Shown piece by piece: positions 16,876-25,669 of a stretch of 43,269 nucleotides of DNA. A program made the translations under genes and the position numbers. Below the pieces are notes generated by a model, which did not search any database, was not told the origin of the DNA, and saw only the letters and a list, made by a program, of their open reading frames with translations. How positions within the stretch are numbered: position 1 is the first letter of the stretch; each line of letters starts with the position of its first letter. Origin of the DNA: an aff. Roholtiella sp. LEGE 12411 (GTDB lineage: Bacteria > Cyanobacteriota > Cyanobacteriia > Cyanobacteriales > Nostocaceae); assembly GCF_015206995.1 (NCBI RefSeq), contig NZ_JADEXR010000047.1, forward strand, positions 1-43,269, given 5' to 3'.

Positions 16876-18019
16876 CCCTGATTTTACCCGTGTGATTTTG
16901 GTGCGTCACGCACAGAGTAGTTACAATGCCCAAAAGCGTTATCAAGGAAGTTGCGACGACTCAGTGCTGACCGATAAGGGGCGCAGCGATGCCTATCAAA
17001 CTGGTGTTGCCCTGAGGGATGTAAGGATAGATGCAGTTTATACAAGTCCTCTGCGACGAGTTCAGCAAACTGTAGTTGAGATTTTAAGAGGGATGAAAGT
17101 AGAGAAACCTGTCTTTACATCTGCTCATCTCAAAGAAATCGATATGCCTGCATGGCAAGGGCTAACGTACAAATACGTACAAGAACATTTTGCGGCAGAC
17201 TATCGCTGCTGGAAGGAGCGACCCCACGAGTTTCAGATGATACCGCAGGTGGAAAGGCAGTCAAGATCTGCTATATGTGTCCAACAGCAGTGTTTCCCGG
17301 TACTGGATTTGTACGATCGCGCTGATCAATTCTGGCAGGAAATTTTGCCGCTTCATACTGGCAAGACTATCTTGATTGTCAGTCACAGCGGCACAATTCG
17401 GGCGTTAATTAGTACTGCGATCGCAATAAAATCTGAGCAATACCACGTCCTTCAGCAATCAAATTGCGGCATCAGCATCCTGAATTTTTCCACACTCAAA
17501 CATCAGCAGCCCCAACTTGAGGCAATGAATATTACCACCCATCTCAGTGAAGTTCTGCCCAAGCTCAAGGATGGTAAACAAGGTCTGCGTTTACTTTTAG
17601 TACCAGCCACCGACACAAACCCACATTTAATTAATCAGCTAGCTGAACGCCTTCAGGCAGTGCCTATTGATTTTAGCCTTAACAGCGATTTAGAAAGTTC
17701 TCAACACACCACCGAGCAACTGCTTAAATATCATCCCAAAACGGTACAAATCCAGGTATTACATCAATATTTCCCTCAGATTTTGCAACAAAAATTTTCA
17801 TCTCAACGCGCCACGATATCATCTAATGAAACAGATTCAACTCATTTCATCACAGGATTAATAGTAGCCTGTCCCTCCATTATCCAAAATTTACTACGTC
17901 AGGTATTGGACACCTCACCCGAATGCTTGCAACTGATTCCCGACACCTTAAGTGTTATTTACTATCCTCTAAAAAGCCTTACCCCTGTGCTGCAAGCCAT
18001 GAATATTAATAATTCGTAA
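16853..18019 (+). CDS. Histidine phosphatase (phosphoglycerate mutase superfamily) with extra C-terminal domain
   Basis: Histidine-phosphatase superfamily protein of about 388 residues. The N-terminal half carries the phospho-accepting motif LVRHAQSSYNAQ (RHA rather than the usual RHG), acidic KEIDMPAWQG and the second catalytic histidine in LIVSHSGTIRAL. A further 150 or so residues at the C-terminus belong to no family I recognise. The frame is open from 16760, but the first 31 codons overlap the ABC gene and repeat DNA; ATG 16853 is itself inside a repeat, and the family usually starts right at TRVILVRH. The last codons (Asn-Asn-Ser-stop) also come from a repeat. Its place behind an exporter suggests dephosphorylation of a glycan intermediate (inference). 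Confidence 0.78.
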   Translation: MPHAPCPIPDFTRVILVRHAQSSYNAQKRYQGSCDDSVLTDKGRSDAYQTGVALRDVRIDAVYTSPLRRVQQTVVEILRGMKVEKPVFTSAHLKEIDMPAWQGLTYKYVQEHFAADYRCWKERPHEFQMIPQVERQSRSAICVQQQCFPVLDLYDRADQFWQEILPLHTGKTILIVSHSGTIRALISTAIAIKSEQYHVLQQSNCGISILNFSTLKHQQPQLEAMNITTHLSEVLPKLKDGKQGLRLLLVPATDTNPHLINQLAERLQAVPIDFSLNSDLESSQHTTEQLLKYHPKTVQIQVLHQYFPQILQQKFSSQRATISSNETDSTHFITGLIVACPSIIQNLLRQVLDTSPECLQLIPDTLSVIYYPLKSLTPVLQAMNINNS

Positions 18020-18052
18020 TTCGTAATTAATTAGGAATTAATTAGGAATTAA
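18011..18052. repeat. ATTCGTA and AATTAGGA repeat array
   Basis: Two ATTCGTA units followed by tandem AATTAATTAGG units. The first unit supplies the TAA stop of the phosphatase gene. An inverted copy (AATTACGAATTAC, 18157-18169) lies just before the next gene, so the roughly 150-base gap is bounded by inverted repeats. Confidence 0.85.
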
Positions 18053-18180
18053 TTTATTGAAGGACAGAGGACAGAGTAATTAACTAAAGTTTATGAATCA
18101 ATAAAAAATGCGTAGCAATAATATTTTAGAGCAGGCGGATTTATCCGTGGGGTAATAATTACGAATTACTTTGACAAACT

Positions 18181-19170
18181 ATGAAAATATTAGTGACTGG
18201 AGTTGCTGGTTTTATTGGGTTTCATCTGGCACAGCGTCTTTTAGCGGAAGGGATGCAGGTTTATGGCATCGATAACTTGAATGACTACTATGATGTAAAC
18301 CTGAAAAAAGCTCGCTTGGAGCAACTTTACCCCCAAACTGGATTCACCTTTCAATTTTTAGATTTAAGCGATCGCCTTGGCACTGCTCAACTATTCCAAG
18401 ATCAGAACTTTGACTACGTAGTTCACCTAGCTGCTCAAGCCGGAGTCCGCTATTCCTTACACAACCCTTTTGCCTACGTAGACAGCAACCTCTCAGGATT
18501 TGTCAACGTGTTAGAAGGCTGTCGCCATAGCCAGGTTGGTCATTTCGTCTTTGCCTCTTCTAGTTCTGTCTATGGCACTAACACTAAAGTACCATTTGCC
18601 ACCAGCGATAATGTTGACCATCCCATTTCACTCTACGCCGCTACCAAAAAGTCAAATGAGTTGATGGCTCATGCCTACAGCCATCTGTACAACTTGCCAA
18701 CTACAGGATTACGCTTTTTTACAGTGTATGGGCCTTGGGGACGTCCTGATATGGCTTACTTTAAATTTGTGCAGGCGATCGCAGCTAACCAGCCAATTGA
18801 CGTTTACAACTTTGGTACAATGCAACGAGACTTCACCTACATCGATGATGTAATTGAAGGACTAATTCGGGTTATGCAAAACCCACCCCAAGCTGATGAC
18901 CGAGATACCGCAATCAGCAAAGCACCTTACAAGCTCTACAATATTGGCAACAATAACCCGGTAGAGTTAATGACGTTTATTGAAGTTATTGAAAAAGCAC
19001 TGGGTAAGCAAACCAAAAAGAACTTACTACCCATGCAGCCAGGTGACGTTTTTTCTACCTACGCTGACGTAGATGACCTGATGCAAGATGTAAACTTTAA
19101 ACCTGTAACTCAAATTGAGCAAGGTATCGAGCACTTTGTGCAGTGGTATCGAGACTATTACAGTTATTAA
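18181..19170 (+). CDS. NAD-dependent epimerase, UDP-glucuronate 4-epimerase-like
   Basis: Extended short-chain dehydrogenase acting on a nucleotide sugar, most like UDP-glucuronate 4-epimerases that supply UDP-galacturonate. The 329-residue product has the NAD-binding GVAGFIG (7-13), the diagnostic IDNLNDYYDVNLKKARL stretch, HLAAQAGVRYS, the catalytic YAATKK Tyr/Lys pair and the substrate loop RDFTYIDDV. The length fits the family. Uronic acids are typical of acidic exopolysaccharides, so this enzyme would provide a charged precursor for the cluster. Confidence 0.87.
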   Translation: MKILVTGVAGFIGFHLAQRLLAEGMQVYGIDNLNDYYDVNLKKARLEQLYPQTGFTFQFLDLSDRLGTAQLFQDQNFDYVVHLAAQAGVRYSLHNPFAYVDSNLSGFVNVLEGCRHSQVGHFVFASSSSVYGTNTKVPFATSDNVDHPISLYAATKKSNELMAHAYSHLYNLPTTGLRFFTVYGPWGRPDMAYFKFVQAIAANQPIDVYNFGTMQRDFTYIDDVIEGLIRVMQNPPQADDRDTAISKAPYKLYNIGNNNPVELMTFIEVIEKALGKQTKKNLLPMQPGDVFSTYADVDDLMQDVNFKPVTQIEQGIEHFVQWYRDYYSY

Positions 19171-19189
19171 AGAAAAACATTCCAGGATT

Positions 19190-20746
19190 ATGAAAAAACA
19201 ATCTCAGTTGAAAAATGTCTGGAATGTCTGCCATCTCAGTGTGCTTGCTTTTACAACCACTCTTTCACTAGCAAGTAAAGTTTTTGCTAACGAAGCCCCC
19301 CCTACTCCCTTCACTAAAATCAATGCTGTTTCTGAGTTAGCAGAAATTCAATCTACTGACTGGGCTTTTCAATCTCTGAAATCCTTAATGGAGCGCTACG
19401 GGGTGGTTGCAGGTCATCCTGATAACACCTTTGGTGGGAACCGAGCCATGACTCGTGATGAATTTGCTGCCAGTCTTGCCGCAACCATGAACCGCATCAA
19501 CGAACTGACAAGTGCAGATGCTAACCAAGTCTACCAGAAAGACTTGGAAACATTGAAGCGGTTGCAAGCTGAGTTTACCAAAGAGCTAGAGGTTTTACAA
19601 AAACGATTAGACAGTGTGGAAACCCGGATAAATTCTACAGAACCGTTTTCTACAACTACTAAATTAGAGGGCGAAGTCCTTTTTGCTGTCTCTGGAGTTG
19701 GCGGCGGTGAAAAAGCTGATGACAGTGGCGAGACTATCGATAGCAATCTTACCTTAAGTAGTCGAGCACGCCTGACCTTCAATACCAGCTTTACTGGAAA
19801 AGACCGCCTCAAAGTTCGCCTCCAAGCTAGTAATCTCCCTAGAATAGATGATGCGACGGAGACTGATATGGCTCGTTTAGCCTTTCAGAGCAACAGCGAT
19901 AATCAATTTGAATTGAGTGTTTTGGAATATCGCTTTCCCATAGGAGAGCAAGCTGTTGTTTATCTTGAGGCAGAAGGCGGCGACCTTGATGATTTTACCG
20001 ATACGCTCAATCCCTTTTTCAGTGGTAGTGGACGTGGTTCCATTTCCCGTTTTGCACAGCGCAACCCAATTCATCGGCAGGGCGGGGGTGCTGGAGTCGG
20101 ATTAGTTTACGATTTTAGTGACTCAATCAGCTTGAGTTTGGGGTATGTAGCAGATGATGCTGATGATCCAGAAGTTGGGTTTGGTGAAGCGGAATACGGG
20201 GCGATCGCTCAACTCAATCTCGAACCCAGTGAGTCCTTAAAAGTTGGCTTCACCTACATCCACTCTTACAACAGCCTCGAAACAGGAACCGGCTCTCGCC
20301 GCGCCAATGATCCTTTTGATGATGAAAGTGATGCCATTATTGCAGACTCTTTTGGTTTACAATCAACCTTCGATGTTAACGATGGTTTAACTATCTCTGG
20401 TTGGGCTGGCTTTACCCACGCGACAGCAATAGATTTGCCAAACGACCCAGTGGCAAATATTTTTAACTGGGCGATAACTTTGGCTCTCGTCGATTTAGGT
20501 AGTGAAAACAGCGTTGGCGGAATTGCCATCGGTCAACCACCCAAAGTTACCAGCAATGACTTTGAGGTTGCAAATCAGGTATATGCAGATGAAGACACAT
20601 CTTTTCATCTAGAAGCCTTTTACCGCTTCCAAATTGATGAGTATATCGCCATCACTCCCGGATTACTGATAATTACTAACCCAGAACACGATCGCCAAAA
20701 CGACACAATCTATATCGGCACAATTCGCACAACTTTCAGCTTTTAA
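19190..20746 (+). CDS. SLH-domain outer-membrane porin (OprB / iron-uptake porin family)
   Basis: Cyanobacterial outer-membrane porin. The 518-residue product has a signal peptide (about 1-34, cleavage near VFA-NE), one S-layer homology domain (about 47-105, with TDWAFQSLKSLMERYGVV and FGGNRAMTRDEFA), a periplasmic coiled coil (about 112-148) that with the SLH part binds peptidoglycan, and a beta-barrel (about 155-518) ending in the C-terminal Phe expected for barrel assembly. The family allows passage of small ions and solutes. The frame opens at 19115 inside the epimerase; ATG 19190 starts the signal peptide. Whether it serves the glycan pathway is unknown. Confidence 0.9.
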   Translation: MKKQSQLKNVWNVCHLSVLAFTTTLSLASKVFANEAPPTPFTKINAVSELAEIQSTDWAFQSLKSLMERYGVVAGHPDNTFGGNRAMTRDEFAASLAATMNRINELTSADANQVYQKDLETLKRLQAEFTKELEVLQKRLDSVETRINSTEPFSTTTKLEGEVLFAVSGVGGGEKADDSGETIDSNLTLSSRARLTFNTSFTGKDRLKVRLQASNLPRIDDATETDMARLAFQSNSDNQFELSVLEYRFPIGEQAVVYLEAEGGDLDDFTDTLNPFFSGSGRGSISRFAQRNPIHRQGGGAGVGLVYDFSDSISLSLGYVADDADDPEVGFGEAEYGAIAQLNLEPSESLKVGFTYIHSYNSLETGTGSRRANDPFDDESDAIIADSFGLQSTFDVNDGLTISGWAGFTHATAIDLPNDPVANIFNWAITLALVDLGSENSVGGIAIGQPPKVTSNDFEVANQVYADEDTSFHLEAFYRFQIDEYIAITPGLLIITNPEHDRQNDTIYIGTIRTTFSF

Positions 20747-20994
20747 ATTCATATTTAATTACTCATTGTGGTGTTTTCCGCAAGTATTTAGGCTTTTGAC
20801 TTATTAAATAATTTTATCATTAATTTATACTAAATCTTTACTGAAACTTTAAGTTTAAGTAGTAGCTTTGTGCTTAAGTATGTTTTTTCACTAAAGAATT
20901 AAAGTTTTTGTAAAAAATATTTGTTTAGGCTTGTCTCTTACCTATTTTTTATATTAACTATCAAACATTAGAAATCAAATAAGCAGCAAATATC

Positions 20995-21966
20995 ATGCTA
21001 ATGTTGACAATACCAAAATCAACCAAAGATATCGTCAAGGAAGTGCTTAGAAATGTTTATGACAAAGTGCGTCCATCCTATTTTTCAATATTTAATTCTA
21101 GAAGATTTTCTGTAACAATACACAACAATTATAGCGGTTTTTTTGCACAACTAAATTGGTGTCTTTATATCTTCTCTTTTTGTGAAGAAAAAGGTTTAAT
21201 TCCTGATATTCACCTGACTGGAGAAAACTATTTAGCTGCTGAATTAGGCGAAAATTGGTTTCAATACTTTTTTGAAGTTCCTGAGCTACCTGGAGACAAA
21301 ATATATAAAACTTCACAAAATAAATTGATAAAAAGTATTGCTATTACGCATATTTTACAACTACTTTTGCCACGCGAACACTTCGATAAAATGACTGTAT
21401 TATATGCATCAAATCTTATGAAAAAATATATGCATATTAATCAACATATACAGACAAAAGTAGATACATACTTCCAAAAATATTTTCAGGGTAGATTTGT
21501 ATTAGGGATACACTATAGGGGGACTGATAAAATAGTTGAGTCTCCTAGAGTTTCTTGGGAATATGTTAAGAAAGTAGTCAATAATTATCTAAATAAACAT
21601 CCTAAAGTAGATTGTCTTTTTGTAGCCAGTGATGAAGGTGATTTTATTGATTATATAAAAAATAAATTTCAATTTATACCAGTTTTTAACCATGAAGATC
21701 AGCTAAAATCAATTAACAATGAAGCTTTTCATCACATCAATTTAGGTAAAGATAATTTTAAAAAAGGTGAAGAAGCGTTGATAAACGCTCTCTTACTGTC
21801 TCAATGCAACGTATTAATCAGGACAAGTTCATTCTTGTCAGCATGGGCATCCATTTTTAACCCAGACTTACCAATAATTTTGTTAAACAGTCCAAATAAA
21901 GATACACTTTGGTTCCCAGAGAAAGAATTGATTTCAAAATCTATGAACCAATATCTCATCGAATAG
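20995..21966 (+). CDS. Fucosyltransferase-like protein (NodZ/GT23/O-FucT superfamily), AT-rich
   Basis: Probable glycosyltransferase of the GT23/NodZ/O-fucosyltransferase superfamily (323 residues). The best evidence is the donor-binding motif GIHYRGTDK (171-179), followed by LFVASDEGDF (208-217) and a late NVLIRTSSFLSAWASI segment (272-287) that matches the usual phosphate-side Ser/Thr motif. The donor may be GDP-fucose by family analogy, which the GDP-sugar-type nucleotidyltransferase next door would fit, but this is inference. The gene is visibly more AT-rich than its neighbours, lacks HIP1 sites and uses many AAA/AAT/TTT codons, which suggests recent acquisition. Confidence 0.7.
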   Translation: MLMLTIPKSTKDIVKEVLRNVYDKVRPSYFSIFNSRRFSVTIHNNYSGFFAQLNWCLYIFSFCEEKGLIPDIHLTGENYLAAELGENWFQYFFEVPELPGDKIYKTSQNKLIKSIAITHILQLLLPREHFDKMTVLYASNLMKKYMHINQHIQTKVDTYFQKYFQGRFVLGIHYRGTDKIVESPRVSWEYVKKVVNNYLNKHPKVDCLFVASDEGDFIDYIKNKFQFIPVFNHEDQLKSINNEAFHHINLGKDNFKKGEEALINALLLSQCNVLIRTSSFLSAWASIFNPDLPIILLNSPNKDTLWFPEKELISKSMNQYLIE

Positions 21967-22015
21967 CACGAAGTCAGTCCCTTCGGGGAATTAAAAATTA
22001 ACATCTCCATAAATA

Positions 22016-22047
22016 TACTAGTTATCAGCGTTCACTAATAACTAGTA
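22016..22047. terminator. Hairpin between convergent genes
   Basis: TACTAGTTAT (22016-22025) pairs perfectly with ATAACTAGTA (22038-22047), 12-nt loop. It lies between the stop codons of two convergent genes and may end transcription from both sides, though no strong U-run is present. Confidence 0.5.
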
Positions 22048-22058
22048 ACTGTTTGAAA

Positions 22059-24587
22059 TTACACTTCAGCAGGGAGATATTCTTGTTGTCTCTCCACAAA
22101 TGTCTGGACACGGGCGCGGTAATCTCTGACGGTATCGTCTACCCAATCGCGATCGTTGCTATTTGCATACAAGTGTACTAGTGGTTCGCTGGCATCTGGT
22201 AAAACTAACAACCAACTGTCATCGTAGGGCTGGCAAATTTTCACCCCATCGATTAATTCTAGGTTTTGGGCTGGGTGAGTTTCGACCAAATAACGCATTA
22301 GTGAGCCTTTGGCTGTCCAAGGACAACGTACTGTATAAGATTTGTGAATTACACGAGGCAATTCTGAGCGGACAGTAGCAAGCGATCGCTCTTGAATGGT
22401 CAGCATCTCAATCAGTTTAGCAATGCAGAACATGGAATCAAATCCCGGATGCAGTTGCGGAAAAATAAAACCAACGTCTCCACTGCCCCCTATTACCACA
22501 TTCGGATTTTTCTGACAAGCCTCCATCAATGCTGCGGGATTGGCTTTAGTGCGAATCACTTTACCATCATGGCGACGGGCGACTTGTTCGACTGCACTAG
22601 AAGCATGAACTGGCACAACTACTGTTCCTCTGGGGTGAGCGGTTAACATCATGTCCACCATCAGTGCTGTTAACATTTCCCCACGAATTAGGCTTCCCGA
22701 TTCATCAACTAAAATCAGTTGTTCCCCATTAGCTGTTACTTGGACACCGAAGTTAGCTTTTAACGCCTCGACTACATGACCCAACTGAGTCAGCAGTGCT
22801 TCACGGTCAGTTGTGGTTACAGCATTTTTATTCAGGCTGGCATTCAGCACCACCGCATCAGCGCCAAATTTATCTAACATTTGGGGTAACACTGCCCCAG
22901 ATACAGCATAAACATAGTCAATCACCACTTTTGCCCGACTGTTACAAAGAGTAGCAACATGTAACAGCTTCTCAAAGGCAGTACAGTAACGGTCAATAAC
23001 TTGGCTAGGATATGCCACATCGCCAATTTCGTGAATTAGCGCCCGCCGCATATCTTCTTTAAAGTAAGCCCCCTCAATTTTCTTTTCTAGAGCCTTGGAG
23101 ATATTAATACCCTTGGCATCCATAAATTCAATTAGGATGTAGTCAGGGCGATCTGGGTGTACCCGCACATGGATACCGCCAGCAACGGACATGGTGGGTA
23201 TAACTGTGCGAGCTATGGGAATAGCTGTAGCATCGAGATTTTGAATATCAACACCTACTGACATCAAACCAGCAATTAGCGATCGCGTCACCATGCGAGA
23301 AATATTACGCTGATCACGGGAAACTGTTACCTTAGAGCCAGGTTTTAAGGTAGAACCGTAAGCAGCTCCTAACTTGACGGCAAATTCTGGGGTGATGTCG
23401 ATATTAGCTAATCCTTGCACACCACGTTGCCCAAATAAATTTCGTTGGGCGATGTTACCCCAAATCAAGTTAATGTTTAAAATTGCACCTGACTCGATCT
23501 TCTTACTAGGCCAAACACGCACACCAGGACTAATTTGGGCTTCTTCTCCCACCGTAGAAAGCGAACCCACTACCGCAGCTTCTAATACCTGAGCACGGCG
23601 GTCTACACGAGTCCCACGAGAAATTACGCAGGCGCTCAGCTGTGCTTCATCTCCAATAATCGCTCCATTCCATACAATTGGACGCTTGAGATTAGCATCA
23701 GCGCCAATGGTGACATTATCCCCAATGATAGTTCCATCCTCAATATGTACTCTGGCCCCAATGCGGCAATTGTCACCAATCACAGCTGGGATTTGAATAA
23801 TTGCTGTTGGGTCAATAAAGGTATTTTGTCCTACCCATAACCCAGTTGAAACTTCTTTGTAGGCAACATCAAGTTCCACCTTCCGAGCTAATGCATCATA
23901 CTGAGCTTGGCGATAAGCGTCTAAATGACCAACATCGCACCAGTAACCTTCAGCAATGTAACCGTATATTGGCTCATCTTTGGCTAGAAGCAGGGGAAAT
24001 AAGTCTTTGGAAAAGTCGCATTCAGTGTTTGCTGGCAAATATTCCAAAACTTCTGGATCAAGAATATAAGTGCCCGTGTTGACTGTATCGGAAAAAATTT
24101 CACTAGTAGAAGGTTTTTCTAAAAATCGGCGAATTCTGCTTTGCTCATCGGTAATTACCACCCCAAACTCAATTGGGTTAGGAACCCTAGTTAAAATCAA
24201 AGTAGCTTTTGACTGTTTTTGTTTGTGAAATTCAATTGCCGCTGTGAGGTCAAAATCTGTTATGCTATCGCCGCTAATGACTAAAAAAGTTTCATCAAGG
24301 AGTTCGGCAATATTCTTCACACAGCCTGCTGTACCAAGGGGCTGGTCTTCTTCCACGGCGTAGGTCATTTGTATGCCAAAATCGCCACCATCTTGGAAGT
24401 AGTCTCGCAGGACATCAGGTAAATAATGTAATGTCGCAATTACTTCTGTAATTTGGTGTCGTTTGAGAAGATTGATAATGTGTTCAGCAATTGGTCGATT
24501 TAAGATAGGCACCATCGGTTTAGGCAGGTCGCAAGTTAACGGGCGAAGCCGCGTTCCCGAACCGCCTGCCATCAGTACTGCACGCAT
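22059..24587 (-). CDS. Sugar nucleotidyltransferase fused to a phosphomannomutase-like domain
   Basis: Usually annotated mannose-1-phosphate guanylyltransferase in cyanobacteria. The 842-residue product has a nucleotidyltransferase domain (1-235) with signature [11 protein letters not shown] (8-18), metal Asp in SGDSITDFD (105-113) and EKP (157-159); a left-handed beta-helix (about 250-375); then a phosphohexomutase-like fold (about 385-835). The mutase part has lost its active motifs: the phosphoserine loop is replaced by [10 protein letters not shown] (473-482), the metal loop by TANGEQ (618-623), the sugar loop by GGSGDVG (700-706) and the phosphate loop by LPDASEP (796-802). The first domain should make an NDP-sugar, perhaps GDP-mannose; the last is probably structural or regulatory. 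Confidence 0.9.
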   Translation of the reverse strand: MRAVLMAGGSGTRLRPLTCDLPKPMVPILNRPIAEHIINLLKRHQITEVIATLHYLPDVLRDYFQDGGDFGIQMTYAVEEDQPLGTAGCVKNIAELLDETFLVISGDSITDFDLTAAIEFHKQKQSKATLILTRVPNPIEFGVVITDEQSRIRRFLEKPSTSEIFSDTVNTGTYILDPEVLEYLPANTECDFSKDLFPLLLAKDEPIYGYIAEGYWCDVGHLDAYRQAQYDALARKVELDVAYKEVSTGLWVGQNTFIDPTAIIQIPAVIGDNCRIGARVHIEDGTIIGDNVTIGADANLKRPIVWNGAIIGDEAQLSACVISRGTRVDRRAQVLEAAVVGSLSTVGEEAQISPGVRVWPSKKIESGAILNINLIWGNIAQRNLFGQRGVQGLANIDITPEFAVKLGAAYGSTLKPGSKVTVSRDQRNISRMVTRSLIAGLMSVGVDIQNLDATAIPIARTVIPTMSVAGGIHVRVHPDRPDYILIEFMDAKGINISKALEKKIEGAYFKEDMRRALIHEIGDVAYPSQVIDRYCTAFEKLLHVATLCNSRAKVVIDYVYAVSGAVLPQMLDKFGADAVVLNASLNKNAVTTTDREALLTQLGHVVEALKANFGVQVTANGEQLILVDESGSLIRGEMLTALMVDMMLTAHPRGTVVVPVHASSAVEQVARRHDGKVIRTKANPAALMEACQKNPNVVIGGSGDVGFIFPQLHPGFDSMFCIAKLIEMLTIQERSLATVRSELPRVIHKSYTVRCPWTAKGSLMRYLVETHPAQNLELIDGVKICQPYDDSWLLVLPDASEPLVHLYANSNDRDWVDDTVRDYRARVQTFVERQQEYLPAEV

Positions 24588-25109
24588 AAATCCTCCTTAG
24601 CTATTTGCAGCATTCCCTGCGTCAAGACCCGTAAGATCCGTTTTGTTTTTCTTTCTTTAGTCTCCTATGGATCTTGAGATTTGAGGAACTTCCGCAAGAT
24701 GCATCTGATAAGTAGTAAGCATATCTACTTACCCATTAAACTATTTGTCCAGAGAAAATGAACAAGGGGAATTGCTTGTGAAAAAGATATTTCTCTGTAG
24801 CTATCAGAAGCTTTCAAAGCAAAGAGAGCCATAAAGAAAAGGAAAATTATTTTTACCTTTTATCTTGACGATTAGTCTGTCTTTTGCCTGTGTTCTATGC
24901 TGACGATAGAGGTTTCTGTTGGTTAACTGGTAAATAGCTGTGATGCCTAAGGCTACTTTACACTGGAGTGAGAGAATGTATTGTCAACAAACTCGGATGT
25001 CGAAGACTGAAGCGTTTGACCATACCTTCTCAGTATTGGTTATAAAGTATCTACATGGTGTAGAAAAACTTAGTTTAAATTCTGTCAGTTACTAACGGAG
25101 TTGATGGGA
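24588..25109. other. Intergenic region with divergent promoters
   Basis: No coding sequence or known RNA recognised. It must hold the promoters of two divergent genes. A possible promoter for the small gene at 25110 is TTGACC (25016-25021) with TATAAA (25041-25046), but the 19-base spacing is long. No repeats of note. Confidence 0.5.
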
Positions 25110-25301
25110 ATGGTTAAATTAATTATTTTCGGTTTAATAGTGGTTTATGTTGGTGGCGTTTGGAAATTCTGGAATGGGTTTGAGCGAACTAATTTTAATC
25201 CCAGTTTGCCCAATCGCATTGGTTTAGCTTTGTTATGGCCAGCTTTGTTTATTACGAATCAATCCTATCGTCGAAACTTTAAAAAGGCTTTGAAGGGTTA
25301 G
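25110..25301 (+). CDS. Small membrane protein, cyanobacterial type
   Basis: About 63 residues, function unknown. It starts with a hydrophobic helix (VKLIIFGLIVVYVGGVW), continues with a polar stretch (FERTNFNPSLPNRIGLAL) and a second short hydrophobic part (LLWPALFITN), and ends basic (QSYRRNFKKALKG). Possible starts are TTG 25101, ATG 25104 and ATG 25110; GGAG at 25097-25100 lies 9 bases before 25110, so that one is chosen. Clean coding character and an intact RBS make it a credible gene despite its size. Confidence 0.68.
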   Translation: MVKLIIFGLIVVYVGGVWKFWNGFERTNFNPSLPNRIGLALLWPALFITNQSYRRNFKKALKG

Positions 25302-25344
25302 AGATGACTTTTAAAGTTATCTGTCGTCAAGATTGATTTGATAG

Positions 25345-25386
25345 GTTCGTAGTTAGTGCTTTAGCGCTAAAGCACTAACTACAAAC
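25345..25386. repeat. Long perfect palindrome
   Basis: GTAGTTAGTGCTTTAGC (25349-25365) is followed immediately by its exact reverse complement (25366-25382), 17 bp arms with no loop. Three more pairs flank one mismatch, giving 25345-25386. Probably an interspersed repeat that can cruciform or terminate transcription. Confidence 0.85.
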
Positions 25387-25531
25387 AAAGTCTATTTTTC
25401 TCTAAAATTCCGATTTTTAGGTAAATTTTTTAAAGAGCGATCGCACTTTAATCCCCTTTGTACTTTACTGGAGTTTATTTTGCTCTCTGTAAGCGAAGCA
25501 GAGCGATCTAATATTTTTAAAAAAACTAATG

Positions 25532-25629
25532 ATTCCCAGTATCTGACTGGGAATGCCAATTGCGAGGCTCTGCCTGCCGAATTCGCGGCAGAGCCGCAAT
25601 AGAGATCATTTCCAGTCTCTGACTGGAAA
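25532..25629. repeat. Cluster of three hairpins (REP/BIME-like)
   Basis: Hairpin 1: ATTCCCAGT/ACTGGGAAT (25532-25540, 25546-25554). Hairpin 2: GGCTCTGCC/GGCAGAGCC (25566-25574, 25587-25595). Hairpin 3: TTTCCAGT/ACTGGAAA (25609-25616, 25622-25629). Hairpins 1 and 3 share the TTCCCAGT-type stem and a TCTG loop, so the cluster looks composite. Confidence 0.8.
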
Positions 25630-25669
25630 CGAGGTTTTAAATTCCCAATGAGGGATTACGAATTGCTTT

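Larger units (their letters stand above)
25302..25669. other. Intergenic region made largely of hairpin repeats
   Basis: No gene. It contains a 34-bp perfect palindrome (25349-25382) and a cluster of three hairpins (25532-25629) between two convergent genes. HIP1 occurs at 25438-25445. Confidence 0.75.

Noticed and set aside
25532-25629. Possible CRISPR repeats
   Set aside because: The units are self-complementary hairpins at irregular spacing, with no constant spacer length and no cas genes.
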